NCBI GenBank assembly: GCA_973895155.1
Contig: OZ316893.1
Location: 23,188,001 to 23,252,000, forward strand
From: Marsupella aquatica
Taxonomy: Eukaryota > Marchantiophyta
Length of the DNA stretch: 64,000 bases
Direction: 5' to 3'
The notes below the pieces were generated by a model. The model saw only the letters and a list, made by a program, of their open reading frames with translations. It ran no database searches and was not told where the DNA came from. The position numbers and the translations under genes are program-made. Below are positions 55,001-64,000 of the stretch, piece by piece; position 1 is the first letter of the stretch, and each line of letters opens with the position of its first letter.

Positions 55001-58000
55001 GGGCTGTCAAGAGGAGAAGGGAAGAGGAGTACCACTCTCTCATCATCAGGCACTTCTGCGGTATGATGCATAAACTTGCCCAGTGGAAGCATTCCCCCCT
55101 CCGGTACGAAAACAGGGGGAAGGGCTGCTTCAATTGGAGCTTCCACAGTCACCTCTCTCCCACCTCGGAAAAATTTACCAGTAAGAAAACTAAACCACCC
55201 ACACCGATTGTCTACCTCGTGATTTTTGTTGCTAAAAATGTTAGCCACCCTGGAATTGGAGAATGTATCCACCTCACCCTTGAGAGGATAGTCAAGAGGG
55301 TCAACCACTGGCAAGAGCCTTGGGAGATAGACAGTTCTGGTGAGAGCATCCTCATGCCACACCGGAGCAACCAGCAGGCAGCTCCCAAGCATGTACTCAA
55401 ATCCTAACTCGAAAGTTCTGGGATCATGCTGGAAATGCCAGAACAAGGGCCTCATGATTGGCCAAGATGTGCGTTGGAATTCCACATGGAGTGCATAGAG
55501 GTAAGGAATAAGCCTCATTCGGAAGTGCATGGAGCTCCTTATCCCGGTTATCGCGGATTCATACATCCAGGGCTCAGTCACTGTGTTGTCCGAATTCCAA
55601 GAGTGAATGCAAAACCTAGGATTCAGCACACCAGCCTGGACCCATCGCTGAAGCAGTTCAGCTGAAGGTTTGGGCCCAACGAATCCCCCTACATCATGCC
55701 CATATCCAGCAGGAAATGCAGAGAGCCCAGCCGAGAGGCCCATGGGGATGTTGAACTTTAACGTCTTCCAGTCCGTGCAGTTGTCTCCAGACCATGTTTG
55801 GGCCGCAAACTGGTGGCACCAAGGAGACGCTGACCGCGTCACAACAAAGGGCCTCAGCTTGGGAGACCACTCTTGCATTGCCTGGTACGAGCATTGTGCC
55901 ATGAGCAGAGTCTGGATTGGGGCTCCCACCTGCCTGGCTGGCTGGGGCTGCTTGGAGGCAAATCTTTCGTTTGCCACGGTGGTCTCCACGTCCACGGGAA
56001 TCTCCATAGCAAAGGTGTTGGTGTCATCTGTAAATGTGAACTCATTATTATCATTCCAACAGCCTGAGATTCCGTATTCCAACAGAGATTCCTTCACCGA
56101 TTTCTTCCAGAAGTTGTAACCTGCTGAACTGGTGAAATCAATGTAGGATGCAGAGGAGCAAGTACTTGCTCCGGCACTCCACTGCATGACTCTAGCAGGC
56201 TGGTCCGTTTCAGCATCCCAGATGAACCCTTTGGAAGCTTTGATTTGTTCGTATTGTAGATGTCCCTCCAGCAGCCATGGTTTGATATTTGCAATAACAT
56301 TAATACCCTGAGCTTTTAGTTTCGCAATCAGCCTCTTGGCATCAGGGAATCGCTTTGTGTTCCACGTAAAAACACACCTTTCTCCCTGCTTGTTGACTGT
56401 GTACCCGGAAGACAGGTGGAGTCCATCACAGGGGATGTCATGAAAACGGCATAGCTCCGTGAACGCTTCAATTCGCTCTTGTGCATCTTCAGCTTCCGTA
56501 TAGTTCATGGAGGATGCCAGAAAGCCGAGTGAGTACCGAGGAGGAAGAGATCTTGGATGCCCCATGACTGATGCAAACCCATCCAGAACGGCTCGGGCAG
56601 ATGGGCCGAAGAATAGATAATAATCCAGGGGACCACATTCCGCATGGCAGTACCGATAGGATCCCCAAAACTGCGCACAGCCAAAAATGACATACCACAT
56701 GAGCCATTGCAACAAACTGAAGTATAAGGAGCGTAATTTAGAAGTAAACTATAAACTATGACATAAACTACAGGTCTTGCGTTTGTGGTAGTATAGCCCA
56801 CAGCATCAATTTCAGCTCCGAGGTCGACCACAGTCCGGGACATGTTATTGTAGAAGAGTCCATAGGCAATTCCGGTTTCTTTTGAGAGTGTCAAGTAGAA
56901 GGGGCAGTGCTTGTACAGCGGGTCTGTTCTCTCAGCATCATAACCCATTGAATCAAACCCCTCTAGCCTGAATCTTCTGCCATGAAGGTTGAGGTTGCCG
57001 GTCCGTTCTCCGAGACCACAGTAGACTTCACTGGATTTCCGGCACATATAGTGGAAAACTCCAGATCCATCGAAGACGTAGGCGCGATTTCTTATGTCCT
57101 GTGCGAATTTTGTTGAGGAACTTGCTTCCATCCAGCTTAGGCTCAACCCATCAGCATAATCCACCTTAACGTGCAATGATGGAGTTCTGATGTGGACCAT
57201 TTTTTGCTGATCATCATGGTCGATGCTCAATTGGATAGGCGACTCAGAGGCCTCCCAACAAGCAGTGGTGCAGTTCGCAGGCGAAAATAGGACCCTCACC
57301 ACTTTGCTGCTCACAAACCGAATTTGAAAAATGTTTTCTTTGATACCTTTGAAGGTCACTGGGTGCATGAACTCTGTGACATAAACGAAACCCTTGGCCA
57401 CAACTTGCTTCATCTTGTCATACACTAGCTGGTTTGGAGTCCACTGAGACTAATTATCTGATTGACTGGCTGAATGAGATATCCCTCCTCACCAAGATGA
57501 TCAAGGAATCTGCAAAATCAACAGAACATTGCAGAGTGACATCAGGACATCAGCTTGACTACCCGAGGAAACTAGCGACATATAGGACTACAGAAAATCA
57601 GAATCAAAGAAGATCTTTTGCAGGAGATGAAAATGAACGCATCCTGAAAGTCAAGGAGACACAGCTTTGGAGTCCGCCAAGAGTGCTTTCTTGCAAGGGA
57701 AATATACATAGGTTGCCCATAACGAAGAATGAATTGACGAGTATCCCAAAGATGTCCCATACCAAAGTCTCCAGATTCCGATCTCAAACTTCTTTAAGAA
57801 ATACAAATCTAGATACACAACTAAGTAAAGCCAGCCCTTTGACTCCACTTACTATGTTTATGAACAGGACACTTATGGACCACCAGTGGGGAAGAAAATG
57901 ATAGTGTATATTGATGATCTCAACATGCCAAAGGTTGACACTTATGGCACACAGCAACCAATTGCTATGCTGAAGCTTTTCGTGGAGAGAGGTGGAATAT

Positions 58001-60525
58001 ACGACAGAGGGTGAGTATAAACAATCATTACGCACTTACAGAGTCACATTCCTATCTTATAGTCTTCCGCATGAGATAGATAGCAGATAGGAGTATTTTT
58101 CTTCTGCCCGTGTATTACTACACATGTATATCTGCCTGTAACATTCGCGTACAAATGTGAACAATTCTGACACAGCAGCTTTCTTTTTAAACTTGGAATG
58201 ATCAGGAAAGATCTCAATTGGAAGAACATCAAAGATCTGCAGTTTGTCGGTGCCATGGGACGTCCAGGGGGTGCAAGAAATCCTGTAGATCCCAGATTTA
58301 TCTCCCGTTACAGTGTGATCGAGATACAATTCCCAGCGAATACGTCTTTGACTCACATTTATAACCAGATACTTGAAGCTCATGCTAAAGTTCTAAGTCC
58401 AGAGATTCAGGTTTGCCTAGAGCCTTTTGCAATGATTTCACAATGAGTCGTTTCCGTGAATTTTCTGTTTTACTGCCCCACATCGTTGTGGTTCAAAAAT
58501 CCTTGCCGTTAACTTCGCCCATCATCATGCTTTACTTTGATCATAAGTGTCTGTCACTCACAGCAGTTCACTTTGTAGAATTGGGAACTGGCATAAATAA
58601 ATCTTACTAATAATTCGCGAACGGAAGCTACTGCAAAGGCCTACGGGGTCTAGAGTGAAGCATCTAGACCGTGACTCTACTGTAACTCACAAAACACAGA
58701 ATAAAAGATGAACCGAAACAGCTAGAAATAGTTTTTTGTGCAAGTTACCTTTTCGTCCTCATCTCTTTCCGTTCAAGGAACGGGTAGTCAAGGCTAGTGT
58801 GACCAATAACTCGAGAAAACTCCCACCATGATCAATGCTTTGCAGGCGTTAACTCCTACGATCGCAGAGATGACTTTGACTTTGTATGGATATATCATAG
58901 AGAAACTTCCGCCTACCCCATCTAGATTCCATTACATCTTCAATCTTCGTGATCTAAGCCGAATTTACGAAGGGTTGACACTGTCAACTCCAGACAAATT
59001 CAAGACTGCTAACCAGATGATCCGTTTATGGAGAAATGAATGTTTGCGCATATTTTATGACCGCCTGATCAACGATAAAGATAAAGATATTTTTACGGTA
59101 AATTGAGACTCTTTCAACATGATTTGCAACACAACTAAGTTGACAGTTTAACGTCAACGTACCAGCAGTAACCAAACAAAAAAACTGCCTAAAAGTAAGC
59201 AAGGATAATCATCTTTGTAGCAATTGAACTCCAATGCAACAGACTTTTAGTGAATTCCGTGAAAAGTCTGTAGATTCCCACCTGTTCTTTGTTGCAGCTA
59301 TAAGTTCTTAAGTCACCCTTTTCAGTGATGGCTTTCTTTGTCTTAGAAGCACAGAAACCTGAAAGGACAAGAGTAACAAGTACCTGCTGTAATTGCAGAG
59401 TAAAATGAGCGAAATTCTCGCTTCCAAGCTCTCAGAGACACCAGCTGCAGTTGACTACATTTCTAAGAATCCAATAATTTTTGGGGACTTCCGCAACTGC
59501 TTGAGACCTACAGAACCCAGGCTGTATGAAGATATTGGAGATTTTGAATTTATGAAGCCTCACTTCGAGGAAGTACTGGATGACTACAACATAACTAATA
59601 AAAAAATGAACCTGGTGATGTTTGAAGACGCGCTTGAGCATCTTACGCGCATACACAGAATCATGCGGTTGCCACAGGTAAATCAGGAATTAAGTAGTAG
59701 AATTTTGTTCAACTTGATTACGGATTGTAAATGGAGAACATTTAGAGGAATTAACGTGCGTTTTTTCGATCATACAGGAGTTGGATAATGGAGGGTGGCT
59801 GTGATTTGTAGGCTCACGATGAATCAATTTCTAATCATTGATTGCAATTGTCGTTTTTGCAGCTAGATTAACATGGCATGTCGTTGTTTGCTCTGTGGGG
59901 GTTAGGGCAATGCCCTTCTTGTAGGAGTGGGAGGAAGTGGCAAAAAGAGCTTATCAAAACTAGGAGCATTTACTTCAGGGTGTAAAGTGTTCGAGATAAT
60001 TCTCACCCGTGGCTACAATGAAGAACTATTCCGGGAAGACCTCAAGAACCTGTATGGTATGCTTGGCGCCCAGAATCTGCCTGTAGTCTTCCTATTTACA
60101 GATGCACACGTCGCAGACGAAGGTTTCCTGGAGTTGATCAATAATATGCTGACCTCTGGAATGGTACCTGCTCTCTTCAAGGAGGATGAGAAAGATGGAA
60201 TGATTAGCCAGGTACTGTGTCACCTTCCTTCTATATTATAAATAGATTGCATGCATAGATTGGAGCTATTAAGAGGACGTTGCTATTGTGAGTGAGAGGT
60301 AGGGCCCCCAGCAATATCAAGCAGATTCACATTCATTCTGATCAGACGGTCTTTTGTAATGTTGTTCAGGTGAGGGATGAAGCTGTCGCCCAAGGAACCG
60401 TAGATTCCAAAGAAAACGTTTGGCAATACTTTATCAACAGGTGCCGAAGCAACCTTCATATCACACTAGCTATGTCGCCAGTCGGCGACACTTTGAGGAC
60501 CCGCTGCCGAAACTTTCCTGGCATG
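31636..60525 (+). CDS. DHC10: Axonemal dynein heavy chain, DNAH10 / I1(f)-beta type, 3' part not in window
   Basis: This is the motor subunit of an inner-arm axonemal dynein, which powers bending of sperm flagella. Fifty-five exons join in one frame (about 3170 residues), covering the tail, linker and AAA1-AAA4; animal DNAH10 has about 4470 residues. Walker A motifs are 'GPAGTGKTE' (AAA1), 'GPTGGGKSV' (AAA2), 'GESGTAKTV' (AAA3) and 'GVGGSGKKS' (AAA4). AAA1 Walker B is 'CFDEFNRI'. The DNAH10 assignment rests on recalled similarity in AAA1-AAA2, for example '[18 protein letters not shown]' and '[16 protein letters not shown]'; outer-arm, I1-alpha and cytoplasmic chains fit less well. Exon 1 (31636-31784) is the least certain. 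Introns are mostly about 100-600 bp except the 3480-bp intron that holds a GH31 gene on the other strand. No stop or frameshift was found in the exons. Confidence 0.88.
35269..35334. repeat. Perfect 21-bp hairpin with overlapping 17-bp direct repeat
   Basis: In dynein intron 7, 35285-35305 and 35314-35334 are exact inverted copies around an 8-base loop. The 17-mer 'cattcctgtgcttgaat' also occurs directly at 35269-35285 and 35305-35321. Confidence 0.9.
37633..43630 (+). other. Dynein exons 13-29: distal tail
   Basis: Exons: 37633-37707, 38044-38160, 38390-38500, 38772-38957, 39201-39386, 39492-39599, 39739-39797, 40102-40291, 40615-40734, 40915-40989, 41329-41394, 41572-41633, 41814-41940, 42465-42665, 42875-42957, 43249-43348, 43520-43630. 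Landmarks are '[14 protein letters not shown]' (exon 16), '[18 protein letters not shown]' (exon 20) and '[12 protein letters not shown]' (exon 25). Exon 29 needs the weak acceptor 'aatattgag' at 43519 to keep frame, because the better-looking one (gacag, 43542) would shift it. Mostly helical sequence. Confidence 0.75.
42701..42788. repeat. Perfect 44-bp tandem duplication in a dynein intron
   Basis: The units 42701-42744 and 42745-42788 are identical ('ttcttcatcc' ... 'gtcatgtaaca'). This is intron 26, and the coding frame is unaffected. Confidence 0.95.
43949..47758 (+). other. Dynein exons 30-38: linker (DHC_N2)
   Basis: Exons: 43949-44059, 44304-44399, 44651-44887, 45023-45165, 45433-45721, 46072-46304, 46584-46950, 47093-47257, 47613-47758. 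They contain the conserved linker series '[15 protein letters not shown]', '[12 protein letters not shown]', '[17 protein letters not shown]', '[20 protein letters not shown]' and '[12 protein letters not shown]'. The linker is the lever that swings across the AAA ring in the power stroke. All nine exons join in phase. Confidence 0.88.
48211..49917 (+). other. Dynein exons 39-42: AAA1, main ATPase site
   Basis: Exons: 48211-48448, 48900-49019, 49249-49454, 49593-49917. The order is '[18 protein letters not shown]', Walker A '[13 protein letters not shown]', Walker B 'CFDEFNRI', sensor '[19 protein letters not shown]' and '[17 protein letters not shown]'. All catalytic landmarks are present, so AAA1 should hydrolyse ATP. 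Confidence 0.93.
48513..48616. repeat. 52-bp tandem duplication in a dynein intron
   Basis: Two adjacent units start at 48513 and 48565 ('ctgttgaacagcctgtctat') and differ at a few positions. They lie in intron 39, between the Walker A and Walker B exons of AAA1. Confidence 0.9.
49978..50148. repeat. About 86-bp tandem duplication in a dynein intron
   Basis: Two units, 49978-50062 and 50064-50148, share 'tttcctccatg', 'aagcgatctacc.tagggagaagaat' and 'atccaaaa.ttggg'. They are located in the 625-bp intron between AAA1 and AAA2. Confidence 0.9.
50543..52094 (+). other. Dynein exons 43-45: AAA2
   Basis: Exons: 50543-50774, 51399-51625, 51978-52094. Walker A is 'GPTGGGKSV', the Walker B region is '[19 protein letters not shown]', and the closing block is '[14 protein letters not shown]'. 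In axonemal dyneins AAA2 binds nucleotide but is generally regarded as structural. Confidence 0.9.
52522..59097 (+). other. Dynein exons 46-52: end of AAA2 and AAA3, split by the nested gene
   Basis: Exons: 52522-52752, 53239-53481, 53695-53781, 54208-54387, 57868-58010, 58206-58410, 58846-59097. Exon 49 holds AAA3 Walker A 'GESGTAKTV' and ends '..VEKRTK'. Exon 50 begins 'DTYGPP' and holds Walker B '[12 protein letters not shown]'. In relatives these two stretches are contiguous, so nothing is lost across the 3480-bp intron (phase 0) in which the GH31 gene lies on the minus strand. Exon 51 contains '[11 protein letters not shown]' and '[10 protein letters not shown]'. Confidence 0.88.
54688..57413 (-). 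CDS. GH31 alpha-glycosidase (alpha-glucosidase-like), nested in dynein intron
   Basis: Hydrolyses terminal alpha-linked sugars; the substrate cannot be read from the sequence. Two exons, 57413-56802 and 56670-54688, join in phase 0 over a 131-bp gt..ag intron ('AEIDA' to 'FWGSYRY'), giving 864 residues. The order is an N-terminal beta domain, '[16 protein letters not shown]', '[11 protein letters not shown]', the barrel with nucleophile Asp411 in 'CWNDNNEF' and acid/base Asp500 in 'TWSGDN', '[11 protein letters not shown]', then C-terminal beta domains. No signal peptide is evident. 'SSGYT' and 'WNDNNE' are features I associate with bacterial and fungal GH31, unlike plant AGL/XYL enzymes (WxDMNE). 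The first ATG in the open frame is 57413; the frame extends 5' with an acceptor-like 'tctcag' near 57450, so an upstream exon is possible. The gene lies wholly between dynein exons 49 and 50. Confidence 0.88.
59399..60525 (+). other. Dynein exons 53-55: AAA4 up to Walker B and beyond
   Basis: Exons: 59399-59677, 59906-60211, 60370-60525. AAA4 Walker A is 'GVGGSGKKS', with Lys where most relatives have Gln after GSGK, and the Walker B region is '[17 protein letters not shown]'. The last exon ends 'TRCRNFPGM' at a gtacgt donor. The next family block (V-N..T.IDWF.PWP) is not found in the remaining 3.47 kb. Confidence 0.85.
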
Positions 60526-63500
60526 GTACGTTCCTACTCAAATATGTTTTCGTCCGTCCGTCGACACTTAGATCTTACAGCACGAGAACTGATGACTGCC
60601 TTTACCTTGCATGCTCTACTTTCCTTATTAAGGGCGAAGGTCCATAACTGTGTGACGCGTCTAGGCTGTGTCCATTATATAGTGGAAAAAGCATTCAATC
60701 CATTTTCTACTGCGATGTGATCTCCTCATCTGTCTACCTCGTTACACAAACACGTCAAAGAATTGGAATTTGGAGAAAACGACAATACATCGGCAATGTA
60801 CATGACATGGTGATTGGGTACATGACATGATGGATTGGGTACATGACATGATGAGACACCACACCTCTGAGCACTCATGATGAGACACCACACCTCTGCA
60901 TCTCTCTGATCCGTCACCTCATTATGAAATCTTGTCAAAGTTTATTGCAAGCATTCCAGATATGATCGCAAAGGATGACCTCACATGTGAGTGCTGCACT
61001 GAACAAAGTCTTAAAGCCAGAAACCTGTCGTTTATTTATCCCATTTGGAAGTGTTAACATACAGACGCTGGGCAGGGAAGGGCGGGGCAGAGAAGACTCT
61101 CCTACCCAGACTCTATCTCTGCCCAAGTAGAATTGCTACTCCAGCAAAGCATGGGGCCCAGAATATGCATTTGTGGGTAGCAATAGTCAAAGCCCAAAAC
61201 CCAAAGGACCGTATCCTCACTTCTCCTATTTGCAAGGTGTTGTGGTCACTGTGCCGCTGGGCAGAGGGAGACCAAACTGTATTCAATCTCTCTGCCTCTG
61301 GTGGAATTACATCTCAAACCAAACACATCAGGCCAAGCATTGCGGGAACTAATGGAACTATGTCACTAGGACAGGCCCAACAAAACTGGTAGATTTGAGG
61401 GCAGCCATTTCGATACAAGGTAGAAGACTAAGACAATCGGTCACTGGCGACTTATCGAAACTACAATTACTCTGTCGATATCCGAGCTCACCTGTGGGTT
61501 GGCACTTGGCACACTTTCCTAAGCAGAGATGGTGGACTACGGTTACTACCCACATATAGATCCCCACCTAAAACTGCCCGAAAAACTGCAAACTATTTTT
61601 AGAATGGGCTGGCTGGCTGGTTAGCCAGAAGAAAACCTACCTCATAATTTAGCGACAGAGAGTCCGGTCGCCCATCTGAGTAATCCAACGCAAGCCTCTA
61701 TCTGCTACTCAAGCAAAGCGCCCGCTGACATAGTCATGCAGCCTCCGACTCTGGACTGATCCAGATTAAGACTTTTCGATGCTCAGGCACGGGTGCATCG
61801 AGAAATTACGTGTCATCAAAATGCAAGAAATGTCCGGTTCCACGGTTCCGGCTCAACACTCTGATCTCATGTACGAGGGTAGATGCACCAGAATTGCTTA
61901 ATCCAAGAGACCACGGAACCCCAAAACAGAAGGCAATGGACAATAAATCCATGCAGAGAAGAAATAGCTTGCCAAACGGAATTGAGTCAAGAAAAATGGG
62001 CCTCTACAGAGATATGTAGAGAGCTGCTTAAAACGTAAACGATGAAAATCAATGATTGAAAGTAACGTGCTTCGAGAAATACGTTACATTCAGTGACACG
62101 CCAAATATCAATTTTGAATTTCCTAAAGGAAGTTGAATATGTGCTACCCTGGCTACGCCGAAAACCCGATAGAGGAATGACACGAAGAATATAACAAATT
62201 TGATGGGTCGGTTTCAACAATTTACATTCAGATCAAGACCATCACTCAGACGTAGATTGCAAAAGGAGGCCAGAGTCAACTACAGTCAACATGAGCTGGA
62301 TTAAAATAACCATTTTCCAGACAGAAGGTTGAGATAATTGTACTGTACATTGAATGGGGACATGAATGTTGATAGCAGGAGAGGGGGAAGAAACAGAGAA
62401 AGGTGTAAATCCTCCTTGCCACACAGCACCTTTCACGCCTCCTAATGTGAAGCAAATTGTAGAACTGAGAGGCAATCATATAGACGTGTGGAACAATAGT
62501 GAAGAAGTAGAATTGAATGAAATTCAAATCCACAGAAGCTCAAGTGCCCTGACGGACAAGGGGGCAAGAACAAGAAGGCAAAGGGAACTTGTCAGAAAAA
62601 ACTGAAATGCAAGCAGCAAGAAAGGGGAGAAACTAAAACACAAACAATCCAAGGGCACAGATGCATTATTGTTCTAGAAATAAGCTTACCTCAAAGAGGA
62701 AAGGTTCCACACACCACTCGAAGGTGTAGATCCATCCTGTTTCTTCCTTCTCTCGCTGCTTTTTGATCATGAAGTGGGAGAGCGATGAGAAAGGCTCTCA
62801 TCCTAGCAAGTTTGAGTCTCTCCACACTACTGCTCCTCACTGCTGGAGCAACTCAAACCGAAAGAGATCTCAACAGCAGCTTTCAGTCCTGATATATCCA
62901 ACGAATATCCGTGATATTCGCAGCATCTTCACCCTATTGAAAATCATCAAATAACTTGTACTTTTGTCCAGTTTGGGGGATCTGAAGTGTCGGTAGACGG
63001 CAGCAGCCGCTTGTAAGGGAGACCCGGCTTGTTCCTTGTTTACTTCACAGAGAAGGTCTTGTTTCCACTACACATCTTGGCTCATCAATATCTGACCAAA
63101 CTGGCTCAATTTTCATATTCAGTGGTATATTATTCTCCCTCCCCATCATCATGCCTGCCACCCAGCCACCCCTCCCCTTCGAATTCCTTCCTCCTGGCAG
63201 CAGATAAGGACAGGATAGGTCGTGATGAGTTATATTGGGTAGTTAGAATCCTGGCCAGATATCCTGAAATGTTGGGTAGTATCTCGCCTGCAGCACCCAA
63301 GTAGCCTGGCCCGTCGTACCTCGTAGGTTGGTCATTTGTTGAATCCAAATCATCAGGGTCTGCTCCTGACTGGAGGGATTGGTTAGAATGGTTGGATTCA
63401 TTGATTGTTACAATCGCAGACAATTAGAAAACTGGGTTTATTCTCTCGTTGGCAAATTGCCCTTTGGAGGAGTCTCGCCGACTCGAAAGATTCGCTGGAT

Positions 63501-63635
63501 CCATGTCATGGGTCTGCTTGCTAAATAGGTGAATTGTTCAAATTCCAAACACTACGGTAGTGTAAATTGGAATTTTATTCTCGTTTGGCAACCTGCCTTT
63601 CCTTTCACATTATGCGCCACTGCCCTCTTTTGGGT
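60526..63635. other. Region after the last visible dynein exon
   Basis: I find no further dynein exon and no other recognisable gene. It may be a very long dynein intron or intergenic DNA. Short frames (61045-61392, 62366-62605, 63029-63304 and a minus frame at 63130-63423) have no family resemblance. 63438 and 63574 share 'ttattctcgtt.ggcaa..tgcc', about 136 bp apart. Confidence 0.45.
60799..60899. repeat. Short tandem repeats
   Basis: 'gtacatgacatg(g/a)tg(g)attggg' occurs three times, followed by two copies of 'atgatgagacaccacacctctg' (starting near 60849 and 60878). Confidence 0.85.
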
Positions 63636-63638
63636 TTT

Positions 63639-63912
63639 CAGTGAACTTAAAAATAAAATAAATCAATTCAGTTCCCTTGCCCCTTTTGTTGAAGTTTCGT
63701 GAGCTTAAAAGAGAACTCAAATCAAGTTACTCGCTCCTCTTGTTGGCGTTTCGTGAACTCAAAAGAGAGCTCGATTCACTTTCCTTGCCCCTCTAGTTGG
63801 CGTTTCGTGAACTCAAAAGAGAACTCGATTCACTTTCCTTGCCCCTCTAGTTGGCGTTGCGTGGATTTGAAAGAGAATTCTAACTTCAATTCTTGGGTTG
63901 CTTTGGCTTCGG
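63639..63912. repeat. 54-bp minisatellite, four to five units
   Basis: Units are anchored on 'tcgtgaactcaaaagaga' at 63697, 63751, 63805 and 63859 (exact 54-bp spacing), with a diverged unit near 63639. Because 54 is a multiple of three, the + strand frame reads an 18-residue repeat ('WRFVNSKENS' ...). The frame has no start context or domain, so I take it as noncoding. Confidence 0.85.
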
Positions 63913-64000
63913 GAAACTGTCTCCCGGTTTGGCGTTTTTGTTCTTTTGTACTGTAATATATATATACTTCAATTCAATATGAGGTGAAGGTGTGTTGAAA

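Noticed and set aside
54853-56119. Plus-strand frames opposite the GH31 gene (184 and 149 codons)
   Set aside because: They are antisense shadows of a strongly conserved coding region and have no domain of their own.
56505-56801. Continuation of the first GH31 frame beyond 'AEIDA'
   Set aside because: The continuation loses GH31 similarity, while splicing 56802 to 56670 restores the family sequence in phase. The extra residues are intron translation.
57434-57901. 155-codon plus-strand frame before dynein exon 50
   Set aside because: Only its end overlaps exon 50, in a different frame; the rest has no similarity and lies in the intron.
61045-61392. 115-codon plus-strand frame
   Set aside because: Low-complexity patches and no recognisable motif. 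It is also not a dynein continuation.
63130-63423. 97-codon minus-strand frame with an acidic tail
   Set aside because: No start context, no family and no splice partners. It sits among repeats.

Overview
The window is nuclear DNA of a land plant that most likely makes swimming sperm (a bryophyte, lycophyte or fern). The evidence is an intron-rich thermospermine synthase (ACL5 type), plant-type retroelements and PIF/Harbinger relics, together with a many-exon axonemal dynein heavy chain. Flowering plants have lost axonemal dyneins. The species cannot be fixed from the sequence alone.

Layout. 1-22.4 kb is a gene-poor repeat graveyard. It holds degenerate repeat units with a MITE-like insertion, a LINE insertion with a 12-bp target duplication, a foldback element, a decayed PIF/Harbinger pair (NAM/Myb-like ORF1 and a DDE transposase), a second LINE 3' end, and a truncated LTR retrotransposon with gag remains. 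22.4-28.1 kb is the ACL5 gene on the + strand: a TATA box, an ATG-free leader that probably carries an intron, and 10 coding exons encoding 383 residues. 28.1-31.6 kb is intergenic and contains two minisatellite-like tandem arrays. 31.6-60.5 kb is a dynein heavy chain of the DNAH10 / inner-arm I1(f)-beta type on the + strand. I can place 55 exons in one continuous reading frame of about 3170 residues, from the N-terminal tail to the Walker B region of AAA4. The rest of the motor (stalk, AAA5, AAA6, C-terminus) is not visible before the window ends. 60.5-64 kb shows no convincing gene and ends in a 54-bp minisatellite.

The most striking arrangement is a complete two-exon GH31 alpha-glycosidase gene (864 residues) on the minus strand. 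It sits inside one 3.48-kb intron of the dynein gene, between the exons for Walker A and Walker B of AAA3. Most other introns of the host gene are roughly 100-600 bp. The GH31 protein has catalytic motifs of the kind I associate with bacterial and fungal enzymes, not with the usual plant ones, so horizontal acquisition followed by nesting is worth testing.

ACL5 acts in polyamine signalling, the dynein in sperm flagella, and the GH31 enzyme on alpha-glycosides. Nothing in the sequence ties the three into one pathway. Their proximity looks incidental apart from the physical nesting of GH31 in the dynein gene. Exon borders were placed by eye from splice consensus, phase and family conservation, without transcript data.
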